Shown here: positions 1 to 6,428 of the stretch, piece after piece | Layout: every line of letters starts with the position of its first letter | How positions within the stretch are numbered: position 1 is the first letter of the stretch | Virus record (IMG/VR): IMGVR_UViG_3300046010_006940 | Location: 1 to 20,984 of that record | Strand: one strand, 5' to 3' | DNA: 20,984 bases | Origin: a virus | Made by a program: the position numbers and the translations under genes | Notes under the pieces: generated by a model | Seen by the model: the letters and a program-made list of their open reading frames with translations, nothing else | What the model was told of the DNA's origin: nothing | Databases searched by the model: none

Positions 1-336
1 CCGTACATCGCGTCGTTTTTTTCTTCACTGCCTAAGTCATCGAATCCGCACAAGGTGTTTTCAGATCGGCTGGAGGAATTGCACGAAGATCCCGAGATTC
101 GGTCCAGAATCACCGGCAGGCAGTGTGCAGAGCTTCCTAAAGACGTTGTTCTGCTGCGAACGCTGAAGACAGCAGAAACCGTTATGGATCACATTTTGAC
201 GCACGGCGAGCGAGTGCCAAACGTCGATGAGTTCTTCCGGCTGATCAATCGCATCGAGCAAAAGCTGAAGTCGATTGCGCCGAACAAAACCGCACAGACT
301 GTTCGTGTTCCTGCAGATATGTGGAGTGACAAGTAA
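1..336 (+). CDS. Unknown protein, C-terminal part (cut by window edge)
   Basis: The reading frame is open from the first base, so the gene begins outside the window; at least 111 codons are present. A GTG at 55 could act as a start, but the codons upstream of it also read as ordinary protein, so a truncated longer gene is preferred. The visible part is mostly helical and charged, with no cysteine pair, membrane segment or motif I recognise. Its TAA stop overlaps the ATG of the next gene (TAATG), which points to translational coupling. Function unknown; that it codes is fairly sure because of the coupling and the protein-like composition. Confidence 0.6.
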   Translation, partial: PYIASFFSSLPKSSNPHKVFSDRLEELHEDPEIRSRITGRQCAELPKDVVLLRTLKTAETVMDHILTHGERVPNVDEFFRLINRIEQKLKSIAPNKTAQTVRVPADMWSDK

Positions 337-1109
337 TGAGCGTTTCTCAAGTAAAAAAACGGTTTGCTGAAATTGAGTCCTACCTAGGACGGGACAAAGA
401 GGCGTTGCGTCGGCTGAAGTTACTCAAGGACGACGTGAACGTGCTGAGAACCTCGCTGGCTGCGGCTGTGGAAAGATTGGCGGAAGCGGAGGCCATTAAA
501 GATGCGGCACGGAAGCGGGCGGATGATGCGGAACTGCATGTTGTTGCGTTAAAGGCGGAAGTCGAAAGGCTTGGAAACAAGAACGACAGTTTGCAGCAAG
601 AAAACGCAATCGTCAGTAAGCAATTGCATGACGTTACTCACAGAGAAAGAGTGCCTTTTGCAAGTGGCAATTTAACGAAAGATCTATCTTTAGAAAGGAT
701 TGAGCGATGGGCATACAAGACGCTGAAAGAACAGGGCGGTACGCTGGTGCCTCCAAAAAAATGCACGACACGCAATCCAATTGGATTTGAGCTTGAAAGC
801 GTACTGACAGGATTTGACGAATACGGATTTGCGACACTTGGCAGAACGATTGTGTTGCAGTTGCTTTTGCGAAAAGCTATCGCAGTATTTTGGACGGATG
901 AAGCGGATGGGGTCGATCCGGAGGAAATTATTAAGGCGGTTTGGAATCAGAATGGCTCTGCAAAAGCAAGAACGCGAATGATGCAGTTGTTTCTGCATCA
1001 ATTTGACAAACGTTCAGATGAACAAATTCTGAGAGACAGGACGTCTGGTAAGGCCCGTGTTCCTGAGTATGCAGAGAGCGCGATAGATATACTTTTCGGA
1101 AAGTCTTGA
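336..1109 (+). CDS. Coiled-coil protein of unknown function (257 aa)
   Basis: The ATG overlaps the preceding stop (TAATG). Residues from about 5 to 105 are rich in Leu, Ala, Glu, Lys and Arg with heptad-like spacing and no proline, so a long coiled coil is likely. After a short linker, residues from about 115 to 257 form a separate, more mixed domain with an aromatic and hydrophobic core. No signal peptide, membrane segment or catalytic motif is visible. The stop codon TGA lies inside the -35 box of the next promoter. It may be structural or a scaffold/adaptor protein, but nothing in the sequence decides this. Confidence 0.75.
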   Translation: MSVSQVKKRFAEIESYLGRDKEALRRLKLLKDDVNVLRTSLAAAVERLAEAEAIKDAARKRADDAELHVVALKAEVERLGNKNDSLQQENAIVSKQLHDVTHRERVPFASGNLTKDLSLERIERWAYKTLKEQGGTLVPPKKCTTRNPIGFELESVLTGFDEYGFATLGRTIVLQLLLRKAIAVFWTDEADGVDPEEIIKAVWNQNGSAKARTRMMQLFLHQFDKRSDEQILRDRTSGKARVPEYAESAIDILFGKS

Positions 1110-1134
1110 CAAACCCCGCAGAATCGCTCACGAT
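1106..1134 (+). promoter_or_regulatory. Sigma-70-type promoter (TTGACA-17-CACGAT)
   Basis: A perfect TTGACA box at 1106-1111 overlaps the stop codon of the coiled-coil gene. Seventeen bases later lies CACGAT, a weak match to TATAAT. The box is followed by AAACCCCGC, close to the AAACCTTGC after the -35 box at 4302 and the ATCCCCGC after the one at 9159. That shared context supports a real promoter family despite the poor -10. Transcription would begin near 1141. Confidence 0.5.
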
Positions 1135-1140
1135 GCGTCT

Positions 1141-1282
1141 GCTGTCACCGTGGAACGTGAACAGCGACGGAGATGAACGAACAAGATTGATTTAATCGGC
1201 GTTATGCCGTACAGTTGATGCACTCGCGATTCTCCGTCGCACAATCCACAATGACAGCCAGAGCAGAAATGCCCTGGCTGTC
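1141..1282 (+). ncRNA. Candidate structured leader RNA or small RNA
   Basis: Three nested or adjacent foldings are visible. GCTGT at 1141 pairs with ACAGC at 1161, with CAC/GTG inside, leaving a loop that contains GGA. GCGACGGAGA (1164-1173) is the exact reverse complement of TCTCCGTCGC (1231-1240) and closes a branched region with smaller hairpins (GATT/AATC and CGGC/GCCG). GACAGCCAG (1253-1261) pairs perfectly with CTGGCTGTC (1274-1282), with an inner GCA/TGC closing a GAAA tetraloop. No T-run follows the last hairpin, so it is not a standard terminator. The first stem shares 1164-1165 with the second, so the two may be alternatives. Function unknown. Confidence 0.4.
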
Positions 1283-1305
1283 GGCGTTTGGGGAGTGCAG
1301 GAAAT

Positions 1306-1431
1306 GTGATTCTTTTAGGTCGACGGACAGCCTCGCAAGCTGAAATCACTACATACTTTCACCGAATCAATCCGGGCAACGTCCAAACTGACGACCCGGC
1401 CCGTCCCGAGGTGATGGTCACTGGAATGTGA
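1306..1431 (+). CDS. Possible 41-aa small protein (GTG start)
   Basis: A GTG-started frame of 41 codons follows GGGGAG at about 10 bases. Its start region (TTTGGGGAGTGCA then GGAAATG) is close to that of the gene at 4449 (TTTGTGGAGTGCA then CGGAATG), which supports either a real small gene or the remnant of one. The ATG that aligns with the 4449 start is immediately followed by TGA here, so the frame would have to use GTG one base later. The peptide shows no recognised motif. It could equally be non-coding. Confidence 0.25.
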   Translation: MILLGRRTASQAEITTYFHRINPGNVQTDDPARPEVMVTGM

Positions 1432-1613
1432 GCCTGAACAGGAAAGCAGAATCCGAACGTCTCAAGCACTAAGGGACGGGATAAAGATGCGATGTGCAAA
1501 GTGGCCGCCATTCCACCCGATAACACCCCGTCACCGGACACACCACAACCACGCGAATCATGATCGGTTCTTTTGTCATGGAATTGGTTATCGACAATTT
1601 TGAAAATGATCTG
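1432..1613. other. Gap without a convincing gene
   Basis: No well-supported frame is found here. The only structure seen is a long-range inverted repeat: CCCGTCCC at 1400-1407 pairs with GGGACGGG at 1473-1480 around a 65-base loop. A 38-codon frame at 1487-1603 is rich in His and Arg and looks like chance. The stretch separates the two leader regions of the 658-bp gap. Confidence 0.4.
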
Positions 1614-1642
1614 TTGACAAAAAGCCGATAGATAGCAAGACT
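1614..1642 (+). promoter_or_regulatory. Promoter for the helicase-methyltransferase operon
   Basis: A perfect TTGACA (1614-1619) is followed after 17 bases by AAGACT. The -10 region reads TAGCAAGACT, identical to that of the promoter at 4302, also at 17-bp spacing, so the two are probably read by the same polymerase form. The predicted start near 1649 gives a leader of about 120 nt before the helicase ATG. Confidence 0.6.
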
Positions 1643-1692
1643 GTCCCGCCGCTGGCCGAGTAGAAGCGACCCGCCGCTAAAATCCGATTGAT

Positions 1693-1754
1693 AGCCTTCG
1701 GGCTTTTCATAAACCGCCGCAACTGGCCTTCTACCTGGTTGCGTGCGGTTTTTT
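1693..1754 (+). terminator. UUCG hairpin and intrinsic terminator in the helicase leader
   Basis: A small hairpin, AGCC-TTCG-GGCT (1693-1704), is followed by a strong stem: AACCGC and CGCAAC (1712-1723) pair with GTTGCG and GCGGTT (1738-1750), with one bulged T. A run of six T ends at 1754. The helicase ATG is only 13 bases further on. Because a promoter lies upstream at 1614, the terminator sits between promoter and gene, as in an attenuator. Confidence 0.8.
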
Positions 1755-1767
1755 GTTTGGGTGCAAA

Positions 1768-3129
1768 ATGGAGTACGAACAGTTCATTGCTACGAAAAGC
1801 CAATGGCTGAATGAGTCGGGATTCGATGCGGAAGAGCTGCCGCCGTTTCTGTATGACTTTCAGCAATATCTCGTTCGGTGGGCCTTGCGGATGGGTCGAT
1901 CTGCGATATTTGCAGACTGCGGAATGGGAAAGACGGCCATGCAGTTGGCATGGGCTCAAAAGGTAATCGAGCGAACGAACAAGCCAGTGCTGATTGTAAC
2001 CCCGCTTGCGGTGGGTGCTCAGACCGTGGAAGAGGCTGAACGATTCGGGATAACTGCTTTTCGATCTCGCGATGGAAAGCACAGCGGCAATCCGGAGTGC
2101 GTTGTCACAAACTACGAGCAGCTTCACAAGTTCGATCCGGCGTCATTCGCTGGTGTTGTCTGTGATGAGTCCAGCGGTATCAAAGACTTCAAGAGCGAAC
2201 GCAAGGCAACGGTCGTTGAGTTTATGAGGACGATTCAGTTCCGTCTGCTTTGCACTGCGACAGCGGCCCCAAATGATTTTTGGGAGCTTGGCACATCATC
2301 CGAGGCTCTTGGATTGCTTGGTTTCCGTGACATGATCACCAAGTTTTTCAAACAGGAAACCTCAAAAGATCATCACGGCTGGGGGCGAACGAAATATCGG
2401 TTTCGAGGGCATGCCGAAGAACCGTTTTGGTCTTGGGTGTGTTCGTGGGCACGGTCAATACAGAAACCGTCTGACCTTGGATTCGATGACAGCCGGTTCA
2501 TTCTTCCGCCTCTCACTGAGCGTGCCCACGTTATCGAATGCACGAAGGCGAGGGCTGGCAACCTGTTCGCGATGGCTGCAAACGACATGAGAGAAGAGCG
2601 GGAAGAACGCCGAGTTACAATCAAAGAACGCTGCGAAAAGGCCGGCGAACTTGCCAGCAATCACGAGGGATCTACAGCACTGTGGGGTGAATTGAATCCA
2701 GAATGCGATCTGCTCGAAAAAATGCTTGACGACTGCGTTCAGGTCAAGGGGTCAATGAGCGATGAACAAAAGGAGGAATACCTTTTGGGATTCGCAAAGG
2801 GACAAATTCGCAGACTGGTCTGCAAACCAAAGATTGGAGCATGGGGGCTCAATTTTCAGATCTGCAATCACGAGGTGATTTTTCCGAGTCATTCGTTTGA
2901 GCAGTACTATCAAGTGGTTCGCCGATGCTACCGATTCGGACAGAAAAACCCCGTTACGATTGATATGGTTTTGAGTGAAGGCGAACGCAAGATTGCTGAA
3001 AATCTTGAGCGTAAAAAGCAGCAGGTTCAAAGAATGTTCCAGAGTCTAGTGGCTCACATGCAAGACAGCATGCACCTCGTGTCCCGTGATTATTTCCCAG
3101 AGAAAGAGCAGGTTCCCAGATGGCTGTAA
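1768..3129 (+). CDS. SNF2-type superfamily 2 DNA helicase/translocase
   Basis: The 453-aa product is an ATP-dependent DNA translocase or helicase of superfamily 2. Seen in order: Walker A GMGKT (52-56), a DESS Walker B variant (133-136) in place of DEAH/DEAD, TATAAP motif III (163-168), a motif V region with GAWGLNFQ (357-364) and motif VI QVVRRCYRFGQ (382-392), whose RxGQ ending is typical of SNF2 proteins. The ATG at 1768 is chosen over a TTG at 1753, which falls in the terminator T-run. The end overlaps the methyltransferase start, so the two are coupled. In phages such helicases are often found beside methyltransferases; a role in DNA modification, replication or host takeover is inference. 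Confidence 0.9.
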   Translation: MEYEQFIATKSQWLNESGFDAEELPPFLYDFQQYLVRWALRMGRSAIFADCGMGKTAMQLAWAQKVIERTNKPVLIVTPLAVGAQTVEEAERFGITAFRSRDGKHSGNPECVVTNYEQLHKFDPASFAGVVCDESSGIKDFKSERKATVVEFMRTIQFRLLCTATAAPNDFWELGTSSEALGLLGFRDMITKFFKQETSKDHHGWGRTKYRFRGHAEEPFWSWVCSWARSIQKPSDLGFDDSRFILPPLTERAHVIECTKARAGNLFAMAANDMREEREERRVTIKERCEKAGELASNHEGSTALWGELNPECDLLEKMLDDCVQVKGSMSDEQKEEYLLGFAKGQIRRLVCKPKIGAWGLNFQICNHEVIFPSHSFEQYYQVVRRCYRFGQKNPVTIDMVLSEGERKIAENLERKKQQVQRMFQSLVAHMQDSMHLVSRDYFPEKEQVPRWL

Positions 3130-4112
3130 TGGATCAAGTTATTTGCGATCAGTACGCGATTTACAACGGAGACTCTGCGGAGGTTCTGCAAAGTATTCCT
3201 GACGAATCGGTGGGTATGTCCATCTATTCCCCGCCATTCGCCACCGAGAACGGCGGATGTCTTTACAACTACAGTTCAAGCGTCAGAGATTTGTCTAACT
3301 CGCGGACGTACGAAGAGTTTTTCGAGCACTACGGTTTCATCGTGAAACACATTGCAAGAGCAATGAAGCCCGGTCGGATTTCCGCAGTGCATTGTATGGA
3401 CGTCCCAAAGCAGGGAGCGAACATTTGCGGCTACACGGATTTTCCAGGCGACATCATTCGGCTTCACGAGTCTTTGGGTTTCGAGATGCTTCCGAGGATC
3501 TGCATTTGGAAAGAGCCACTTGCCGTCCGCAACCGCACCATGAGTAAGGCTCTGGCACATAGGCAGATTTGTGAGGACGCAACGCTAACAAATGTTGCAT
3601 CGGCAGACTACCTGATTCCATTCCGAAAACGTGGAATCAATCCGGAACCGGTGACTCACCCTAACGGGCTGTTTGAGTATCACGGGGAACGTGAGATTCC
3701 GAAAGATCTTTTGAAGTTCAAAGGCTGGAAAGGAAACCAGATCGAGAACAAATACAGTCACTGGATTTGGCGGCATTACGCCTCGTCGTTTTGGGATGAC
3801 ATTCGACTGGAAAACGTGCTGCCATACGAAGAATCAAAAGATGAAGGCGACGAACGTCATCAGCATCCGTTGCAACTGGATGTGATTGCACGGGCTGTGC
3901 AAATGTGGACAAATCCAGGTGATGTAGTGCTCACGCCATTCATGGGAGTTGGTTCTGAGGTCTATGCACCGGTGATTCAGGGGCGTCGAGGCGTGGGATG
4001 TGAGCTGAAGCCAAGCTATTATCGACAGGCAGTGAAAAACCTCGCGGCTGCCGTAGCGGAAAAAAAACCGTCGCCAGTGCGGTCGCTCGCGTTTGCCGAG
4101 GACGACGAATGA
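3120..4112 (+). CDS. DNA methyltransferase, beta class (N4-cytosine or N6-adenine)
   Basis: The 330-aa product should transfer a methyl group from S-adenosylmethionine to an amino group in DNA. The catalytic motif IV SPPF (37-40) comes before the AdoMet-binding motif I FMGVG (274-278), the order that defines beta-class enzymes. The following GVGCELKPSYY (291-301) matches the usual post-motif I region ending in the acidic residue that holds the cofactor. SPP-aromatic is commonest in N4-cytosine enzymes but does not settle the base. The start may be ATG 3120 or ATG 3129; the latter gives a TAATG junction with the helicase. No restriction endonuclease is adjacent, so self-protection or regulation is more likely than a full restriction system. 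Confidence 0.9.
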   Translation: MAVMDQVICDQYAIYNGDSAEVLQSIPDESVGMSIYSPPFATENGGCLYNYSSSVRDLSNSRTYEEFFEHYGFIVKHIARAMKPGRISAVHCMDVPKQGANICGYTDFPGDIIRLHESLGFEMLPRICIWKEPLAVRNRTMSKALAHRQICEDATLTNVASADYLIPFRKRGINPEPVTHPNGLFEYHGEREIPKDLLKFKGWKGNQIENKYSHWIWRHYASSFWDDIRLENVLPYEESKDEGDERHQHPLQLDVIARAVQMWTNPGDVVLTPFMGVGSEVYAPVIQGRRGVGCELKPSYYRQAVKNLAAAVAEKKPSPVRSLAFAEDDE

Positions 4113-4291
4113 AGCCAAAGAAGAAAACAAAACGCATTCTCTCATGGCTCGGATCGGAATGCATCATTGTGTCGCGTGAAACAATCACAACATCGGAGGG
4201 CCACGCAAAGAAATGCTGCACGATTCGCGTTTCCAATCAACTTCGATTTGTATCGGAATCTGAGCTGAAGATGATCGAAATAGAAATCTGA
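4109..4291 (+). CDS. Small basic hypothetical protein (60 aa)
   Basis: The start overlaps the methyltransferase stop as ATGA, so it is the third gene of the helicase-methyltransferase operon. The N-terminus is a lysine-rich cluster, followed by alternating hydrophobic and polar residues that suggest a small beta-rich fold. A CC pair lies at about residues 35-36, with no metal-binding pattern. No membrane segment is present. The function is not recognised; its constant link to the two enzymes would be worth checking in relatives. Confidence 0.7.
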   Translation: MKPKKKTKRILSWLGSECIIVSRETITTSEGHAKKCCTIRVSNQLRFVSESELKMIEIEI

Positions 4292-4301
4292 AAACCACCT
4301 A

Positions 4302-4330
4302 TTGACAAACCTTGCGACCTTAGCAAGACT
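4302..4330 (+). promoter_or_regulatory. Promoter of the early small-gene operon
   Basis: TTGACA (4302-4307) is followed after 17 bases by AAGACT, in the same TAGCAAGACT context as the promoter at 1614. The -35 is followed by AAACCTTGC, similar to the one at 1106. It lies 10 bases after the preceding stop. Transcription should begin near 4337. Confidence 0.6.
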
Positions 4331-4336
4331 CTCTGC

Positions 4337-4434
4337 TCAGTCGTACGAGGACTGGCAAAGAGATCATCGACCGGGAAACCGGATTTGATAAAGCCCTGCG
4401 GAAAAGCTCGTACCTTTTCTGTCAGGGCTTTTTT
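4337..4434 (+). terminator. Folded leader ending in an intrinsic terminator
   Basis: The leader holds a CAGTC/GACTG stem (near 4347-4363) and a CCGG-GAAA-CCGG hairpin (near 4370-4382). It ends in a textbook terminator: AAAGCCCTG (4390-4398) pairs with CAGGGCTTT (4423-4431), an inner GAAAAG/CTTTTC stem lies inside, and six T follow (4429-4434). The next gene starts at 4449, and its ribosome binding site GTGGAG directly abuts the T-run. With the promoter at 4302 this makes a premature-termination layout or a terminated small RNA of about 100 nt. Confidence 0.8.
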
Positions 4435-4448
4435 GTGGAGTGCACGGA

Positions 4449-4778
4449 ATGAATCAACTCCAATTGTTCGATAAAAAGCCAGTCAAACTCTCCCGCCGCT
4501 CCGACCCAATCACGTCGCAGCAAAGTGCGGCAGACACAGAACCAAAACTAAACGGGTTGCAGTCCTCCTGCATGTGGGTTCTCGGCAGAGCCATCGCACC
4601 GAGAACGGCAAACGAGATCGCAGCCGAATGCGTTCGACAGTACGGCAAGATGGCAGAGTCCTATCGCAAGCGGCTTCACGAACTTGTTGAGCTAAACAAG
4701 GCAGAAGAATGCGGCGAACGTCGCTGCGAAGTGACTGGCAAACTGGCAATGACGTTCAGAGCAAAGGAGCAGGCATGA
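4449..4778 (+). CDS. Small protein with N-terminal sliding-clamp motif and winged-helix-like region
   Basis: The ATG at 4449 has GTGGAG about 9 bases upstream; an in-frame GTG at 4440 is less likely. Residues 3-7 are QLQLF, matching the bacterial beta-clamp-binding consensus QL(S/D)LF. A RRSDPITSQQSA stretch follows, which resembles the (R/N)xDPxTSxxAA signature of many small phage proteins. The rest (about 38-100) is helical and looks like a winged helix that could bind DNA. It is the first gene of the early operon and its end overlaps the next gene as ATGA. A clamp-linked role in replication is inference. Confidence 0.75.
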   Translation: MNQLQLFDKKPVKLSRRSDPITSQQSAADTEPKLNGLQSSCMWVLGRAIAPRTANEIAAECVRQYGKMAESYRKRLHELVELNKAEECGERRCEVTGKLAMTFRAKEQA

Positions 4779-5053
4779 CAAAGCCAATCCCGCACCCTGA
4801 ATCTCGCTTCACCGTCCTGTGGCAAGTCGAGGACTACATCCGCAGAGACATGCGTCGGTGTTCACAGTGGCTATGTCAGTGCGTCTGCGGAACAACAAAA
4901 AGAATCGTAGTGACGCAACTCCGCAACGGTCACATCAAGTCGTGCGGATGTTTGCGACGCGAGAAGGCACGAGAAAAAGGACTTAGGACTGCTCACATTG
5001 CACGAGCGGCGTTGAAAGAAAAGCGAAGGAGAGAAGCATGTGGAACGAAATAA
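4775..5053 (+). CDS. Cysteine-cluster (zinc-finger-like) phage protein, 92 aa
   Basis: The start overlaps the preceding stop (ATGA). Cysteines at 34, 36 and 38 in CQCVCG and the pair in SCGCL (57 and 59) match a small metal-binding module common in phage proteins, where a W-C-x-C-x-CG motif is followed about 18 residues later by SCGC. The C-terminal third is strongly basic and helical, suited to nucleic-acid binding. The module also occurs fused to homing-type nucleases in other phages, but no nuclease domain is present here. Function unknown. Confidence 0.75.
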   Translation: MTKPIPHPESRFTVLWQVEDYIRRDMRRCSQWLCQCVCGTTKRIVVTQLRNGHIKSCGCLRREKAREKGLRTAHIARAALKEKRRREACGTK

Positions 5054-5190
5054 TCGACGGCTTTGGCGTGTTCATGGTGCTGGTGATTCTTGGGTGCTTC
5101 GCAGCAGGTTCGTGCGAGGCGATGAATGACAAGGCTGAACGCAAGCGGATTCAGCGAGAGATTCGTGAGAAGTATGGAAGGACGTATTGA
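5038..5190 (+). CDS. Small membrane protein (50 aa)
   Basis: An ATG at 5038, with AGGAGAG just upstream, opens a 50-codon frame overlapping the end of the previous gene by 16 bases. Residues from about 8 to 25 are a continuous hydrophobic stretch (Val, Leu, Ile, Phe, Gly, Ala), followed by a charged helix rich in Arg, Lys and Glu. This gives a single-pass membrane protein with a cytoplasmic tail. A Cys at 26 after the hydrophobic part is not in a good lipobox. The good ribosome binding site and tight packing support it as real. Confidence 0.6.
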   Translation: MWNEIIDGFGVFMVLVILGCFAAGSCEAMNDKAERKRIQREIREKYGRTY

Positions 5191-5191
5191 G

Positions 5192-5425
5192 ATGGCAGAG
5201 CCAAAGCAGTTAACACCATCACAACAGGAGTTGCTCGATGCTATGAAAGCTGGCGTCGTGCTGCACTACATGCCATACGTCGGGCGAGTAAATCCAAACG
5301 AATACTACTTTAGAAGCGACACAATGAGAAAATGCACATCGCCAGCGAAAGCACTCCTAAAAGCCGGTTTAGTTCAGGTGACAAACAAGGATTGGCGCGG
5401 GCATACGCTGGAGTTTGAACACTAA
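5192..5425 (+). CDS. Winged-helix-like small protein (77 aa)
   Basis: The ATG at 5192 follows a good purine-rich site (GGAAGGA) and lies one base after the previous stop; a longer frame from 5126 would run through the previous gene and is rejected. The product starts with a helix containing LTPSQQELLDAMKAG and ends with a short strand pattern (VQVTN...HTLEFEH), consistent with a compact winged-helix domain. No membrane segment or cysteine pattern. It is the last gene before the csrA leader. Function unknown. Confidence 0.65.
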   Translation: MAEPKQLTPSQQELLDAMKAGVVLHYMPYVGRVNPNEYYFRSDTMRKCTSPAKALLKAGLVQVTNKDWRGHTLEFEH

Positions 5426-5614
5426 CCGGCGAGGGCAAGGGTCCACCGGATTTCAAATCAGAACAGGCAGAGCGTTTCTGTCTGGCCCTGTGGCAACGGC
5501 ACAGGGCGAATACTCCCCTCAGGGCCTGACTGATCGGAACTGATGCCGACGGCTGGCCCCCGCAAGCCATCAAGGCGGGTCAGGCTCTGAGTTTTACTCA
5601 CGAAAGGATTTCAC
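5426..5614 (+). promoter_or_regulatory. Folded csrA leader with repeated GGATTTCA and terminator-like stem
   Basis: This 189-nt gap holds no gene. GCCCTGTG (5485-5492) pairs perfectly with CACAGGGC (5500-5507). A 13-bp stem, CTCAGGGCCTGAC (5518-5530) with GTCAGGCTCTGAG (5579-5591), has a single G-U pair, encloses further TGATG/CATCA and GGCT/AGCC pairings, and is followed by TTTT. The word GGATTTCA occurs at 5448-5455 and again at 5606-5613, where it includes the csrA ribosome binding site. GGA is the core recognised by CsrA, so autoregulation through two sites is plausible. No clear promoter is seen. Confidence 0.6.
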
Positions 5615-5854
5615 ATGCTGGTGCTCGCTCGCAATTTTGGACAAGAGGTCGTCGTCACAATTGGCGAACACAAGTTGGTCATTAAGGTCATCGAAATGAC
5701 CGGACGTCAGGTCAAGCTCGGGTTCACGTCATCGCGAGACGTGCGAATTGACCGCAAAGAGATTCATGACGCGCTGATGGAAACTGGCTTCAATCCGGAA
5801 GCAAAGCCCTTCCTGCGAATCGGCGACCCGCTCGTACCGAACGGAGGCAAGTGA
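5615..5854 (+). CDS. csrA: CsrA/RsmA-family translational regulator
   Basis: The product is a member of the CsrA family: small homodimeric RNA-binding proteins that bind GGA motifs in hairpin loops, often over ribosome binding sites. The start MLVLAR matches the family's first strand (MLxLxR), including Leu4, and the VRIDRKEI segment near residues 43-50 holds the conserved RNA-contacting Arg of the VxRxEI motif. At 79 aa it is longer than the usual 60-70 because of a C-terminal extension rich in Pro, Gly and Lys. The usual GE after the first strand is GQ here. It could retune host CsrA targets or control phage mRNAs; both are inference. Confidence 0.93.
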   Translation: MLVLARNFGQEVVVTIGEHKLVIKVIEMTGRQVKLGFTSSRDVRIDRKEIHDALMETGFNPEAKPFLRIGDPLVPNGGK

Positions 5855-6054
5855 TGGACCGCAAACCAGTGACGCCAGACCCGACGCCAGAAGAAATCTG
5901 GGGCACAGAAACCACGATGGGACTGGCTGAACAGATCCGCATGGAACGGCCGGATCACCCGGAAAACAAGGGCGTTTACAGGGCACCGATGATACGAGAG
6001 TGCAGCACCAAAATGCTGCCCGGTGGTAAGGGCGTTTTGAGGGGACAGGGATGA
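5854..6054 (+). CDS. Hypothetical protein (66 aa)
   Basis: The ATG overlaps the csrA stop as TGATG; a GTG one codon earlier is also possible. The product is hydrophilic, with proline- and aspartate-rich N-terminal residues and a glycine-rich tail, and no motif I recognise. The upstream end of csrA (GGAGGCAAGTG) supplies a strong ribosome binding site. Being coupled to csrA on one side and to the RusA gene by an ATGA overlap on the other suggests a genuine gene. Function unknown. Confidence 0.65.
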   Translation: MDRKPVTPDPTPEEIWGTETTMGLAEQIRMERPDHPENKGVYRAPMIRECSTKMLPGGKGVLRGQG

Positions 6055-6428
6055 GTTTGGACCATCATTTCTTTATCGATCCAATCGGTAAACCGCGAAT
6101 GACACAGCGGGACAGATGGAAGCAGCGGCCATGCGTTATGCGGTACAGGGCATTTTGTGACAAGTTGCGAGCAGAGTTTACACAAGCTTACATTAGCCTT
6201 CCCGACGCATTTGAAATTCAGTTCACGATTGAGATGCCCGCCAGTTGGTCGCAGAAGAAACGAAACAAGATGTGCGGCAGGCCGCACCAGAGCCGGCCGG
6301 ATTTGGACAACATGTTAAAGGCCGTTTGCGATGCTGCGAGCAAGGAAGACAGCACTATTCATTCAGTGCTGGCAACCAAAGTTTGGGGCAAGTGTGGCAT
6401 GATTGAAATTGGCGAGTTTTATGGATGA
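6051..6428 (+). CDS. rusA: RusA-type Holliday junction resolvase
   Basis: The 125-aa product should cut four-way DNA junctions during phage recombination or before packaging. The family signature is visible as RPDLDNMLKAVCDA around residues 81-94, with the two metal-binding aspartates of PDLDN, then EDSTIHS near 98-104 giving the third aspartate, followed by the VLATKVW strand. The N-terminal GKPRMTQRDRW resembles the KPRPR-like start of RusA proteins. Length fits the family (about 120 aa). It overlaps both neighbours by a few bases, inside the early recombination operon. Confidence 0.88.
   Translation: MSLDHHFFIDPIGKPRMTQRDRWKQRPCVMRYRAFCDKLRAEFTQAYISLPDAFEIQFTIEMPASWSQKKRNKMCGRPHQSRPDLDNMLKAVCDAASKEDSTIHSVLATKVWGKCGMIEIGEFYG

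Noticed and set aside
1164-1240. A 77-base tRNA-sized fold with a paired acceptor-like stem
   Set aside because: No D-loop GG, no T-loop TTC motif with a paired T-stem and no 7-base anticodon loop; the closing stem is 10 bp instead of 7.
1487-1603. A 38-codon frame starting at ATG
   Set aside because: The peptide is dominated by His, Arg and Pro, has no clear ribosome binding site and is not coupled to a neighbour.
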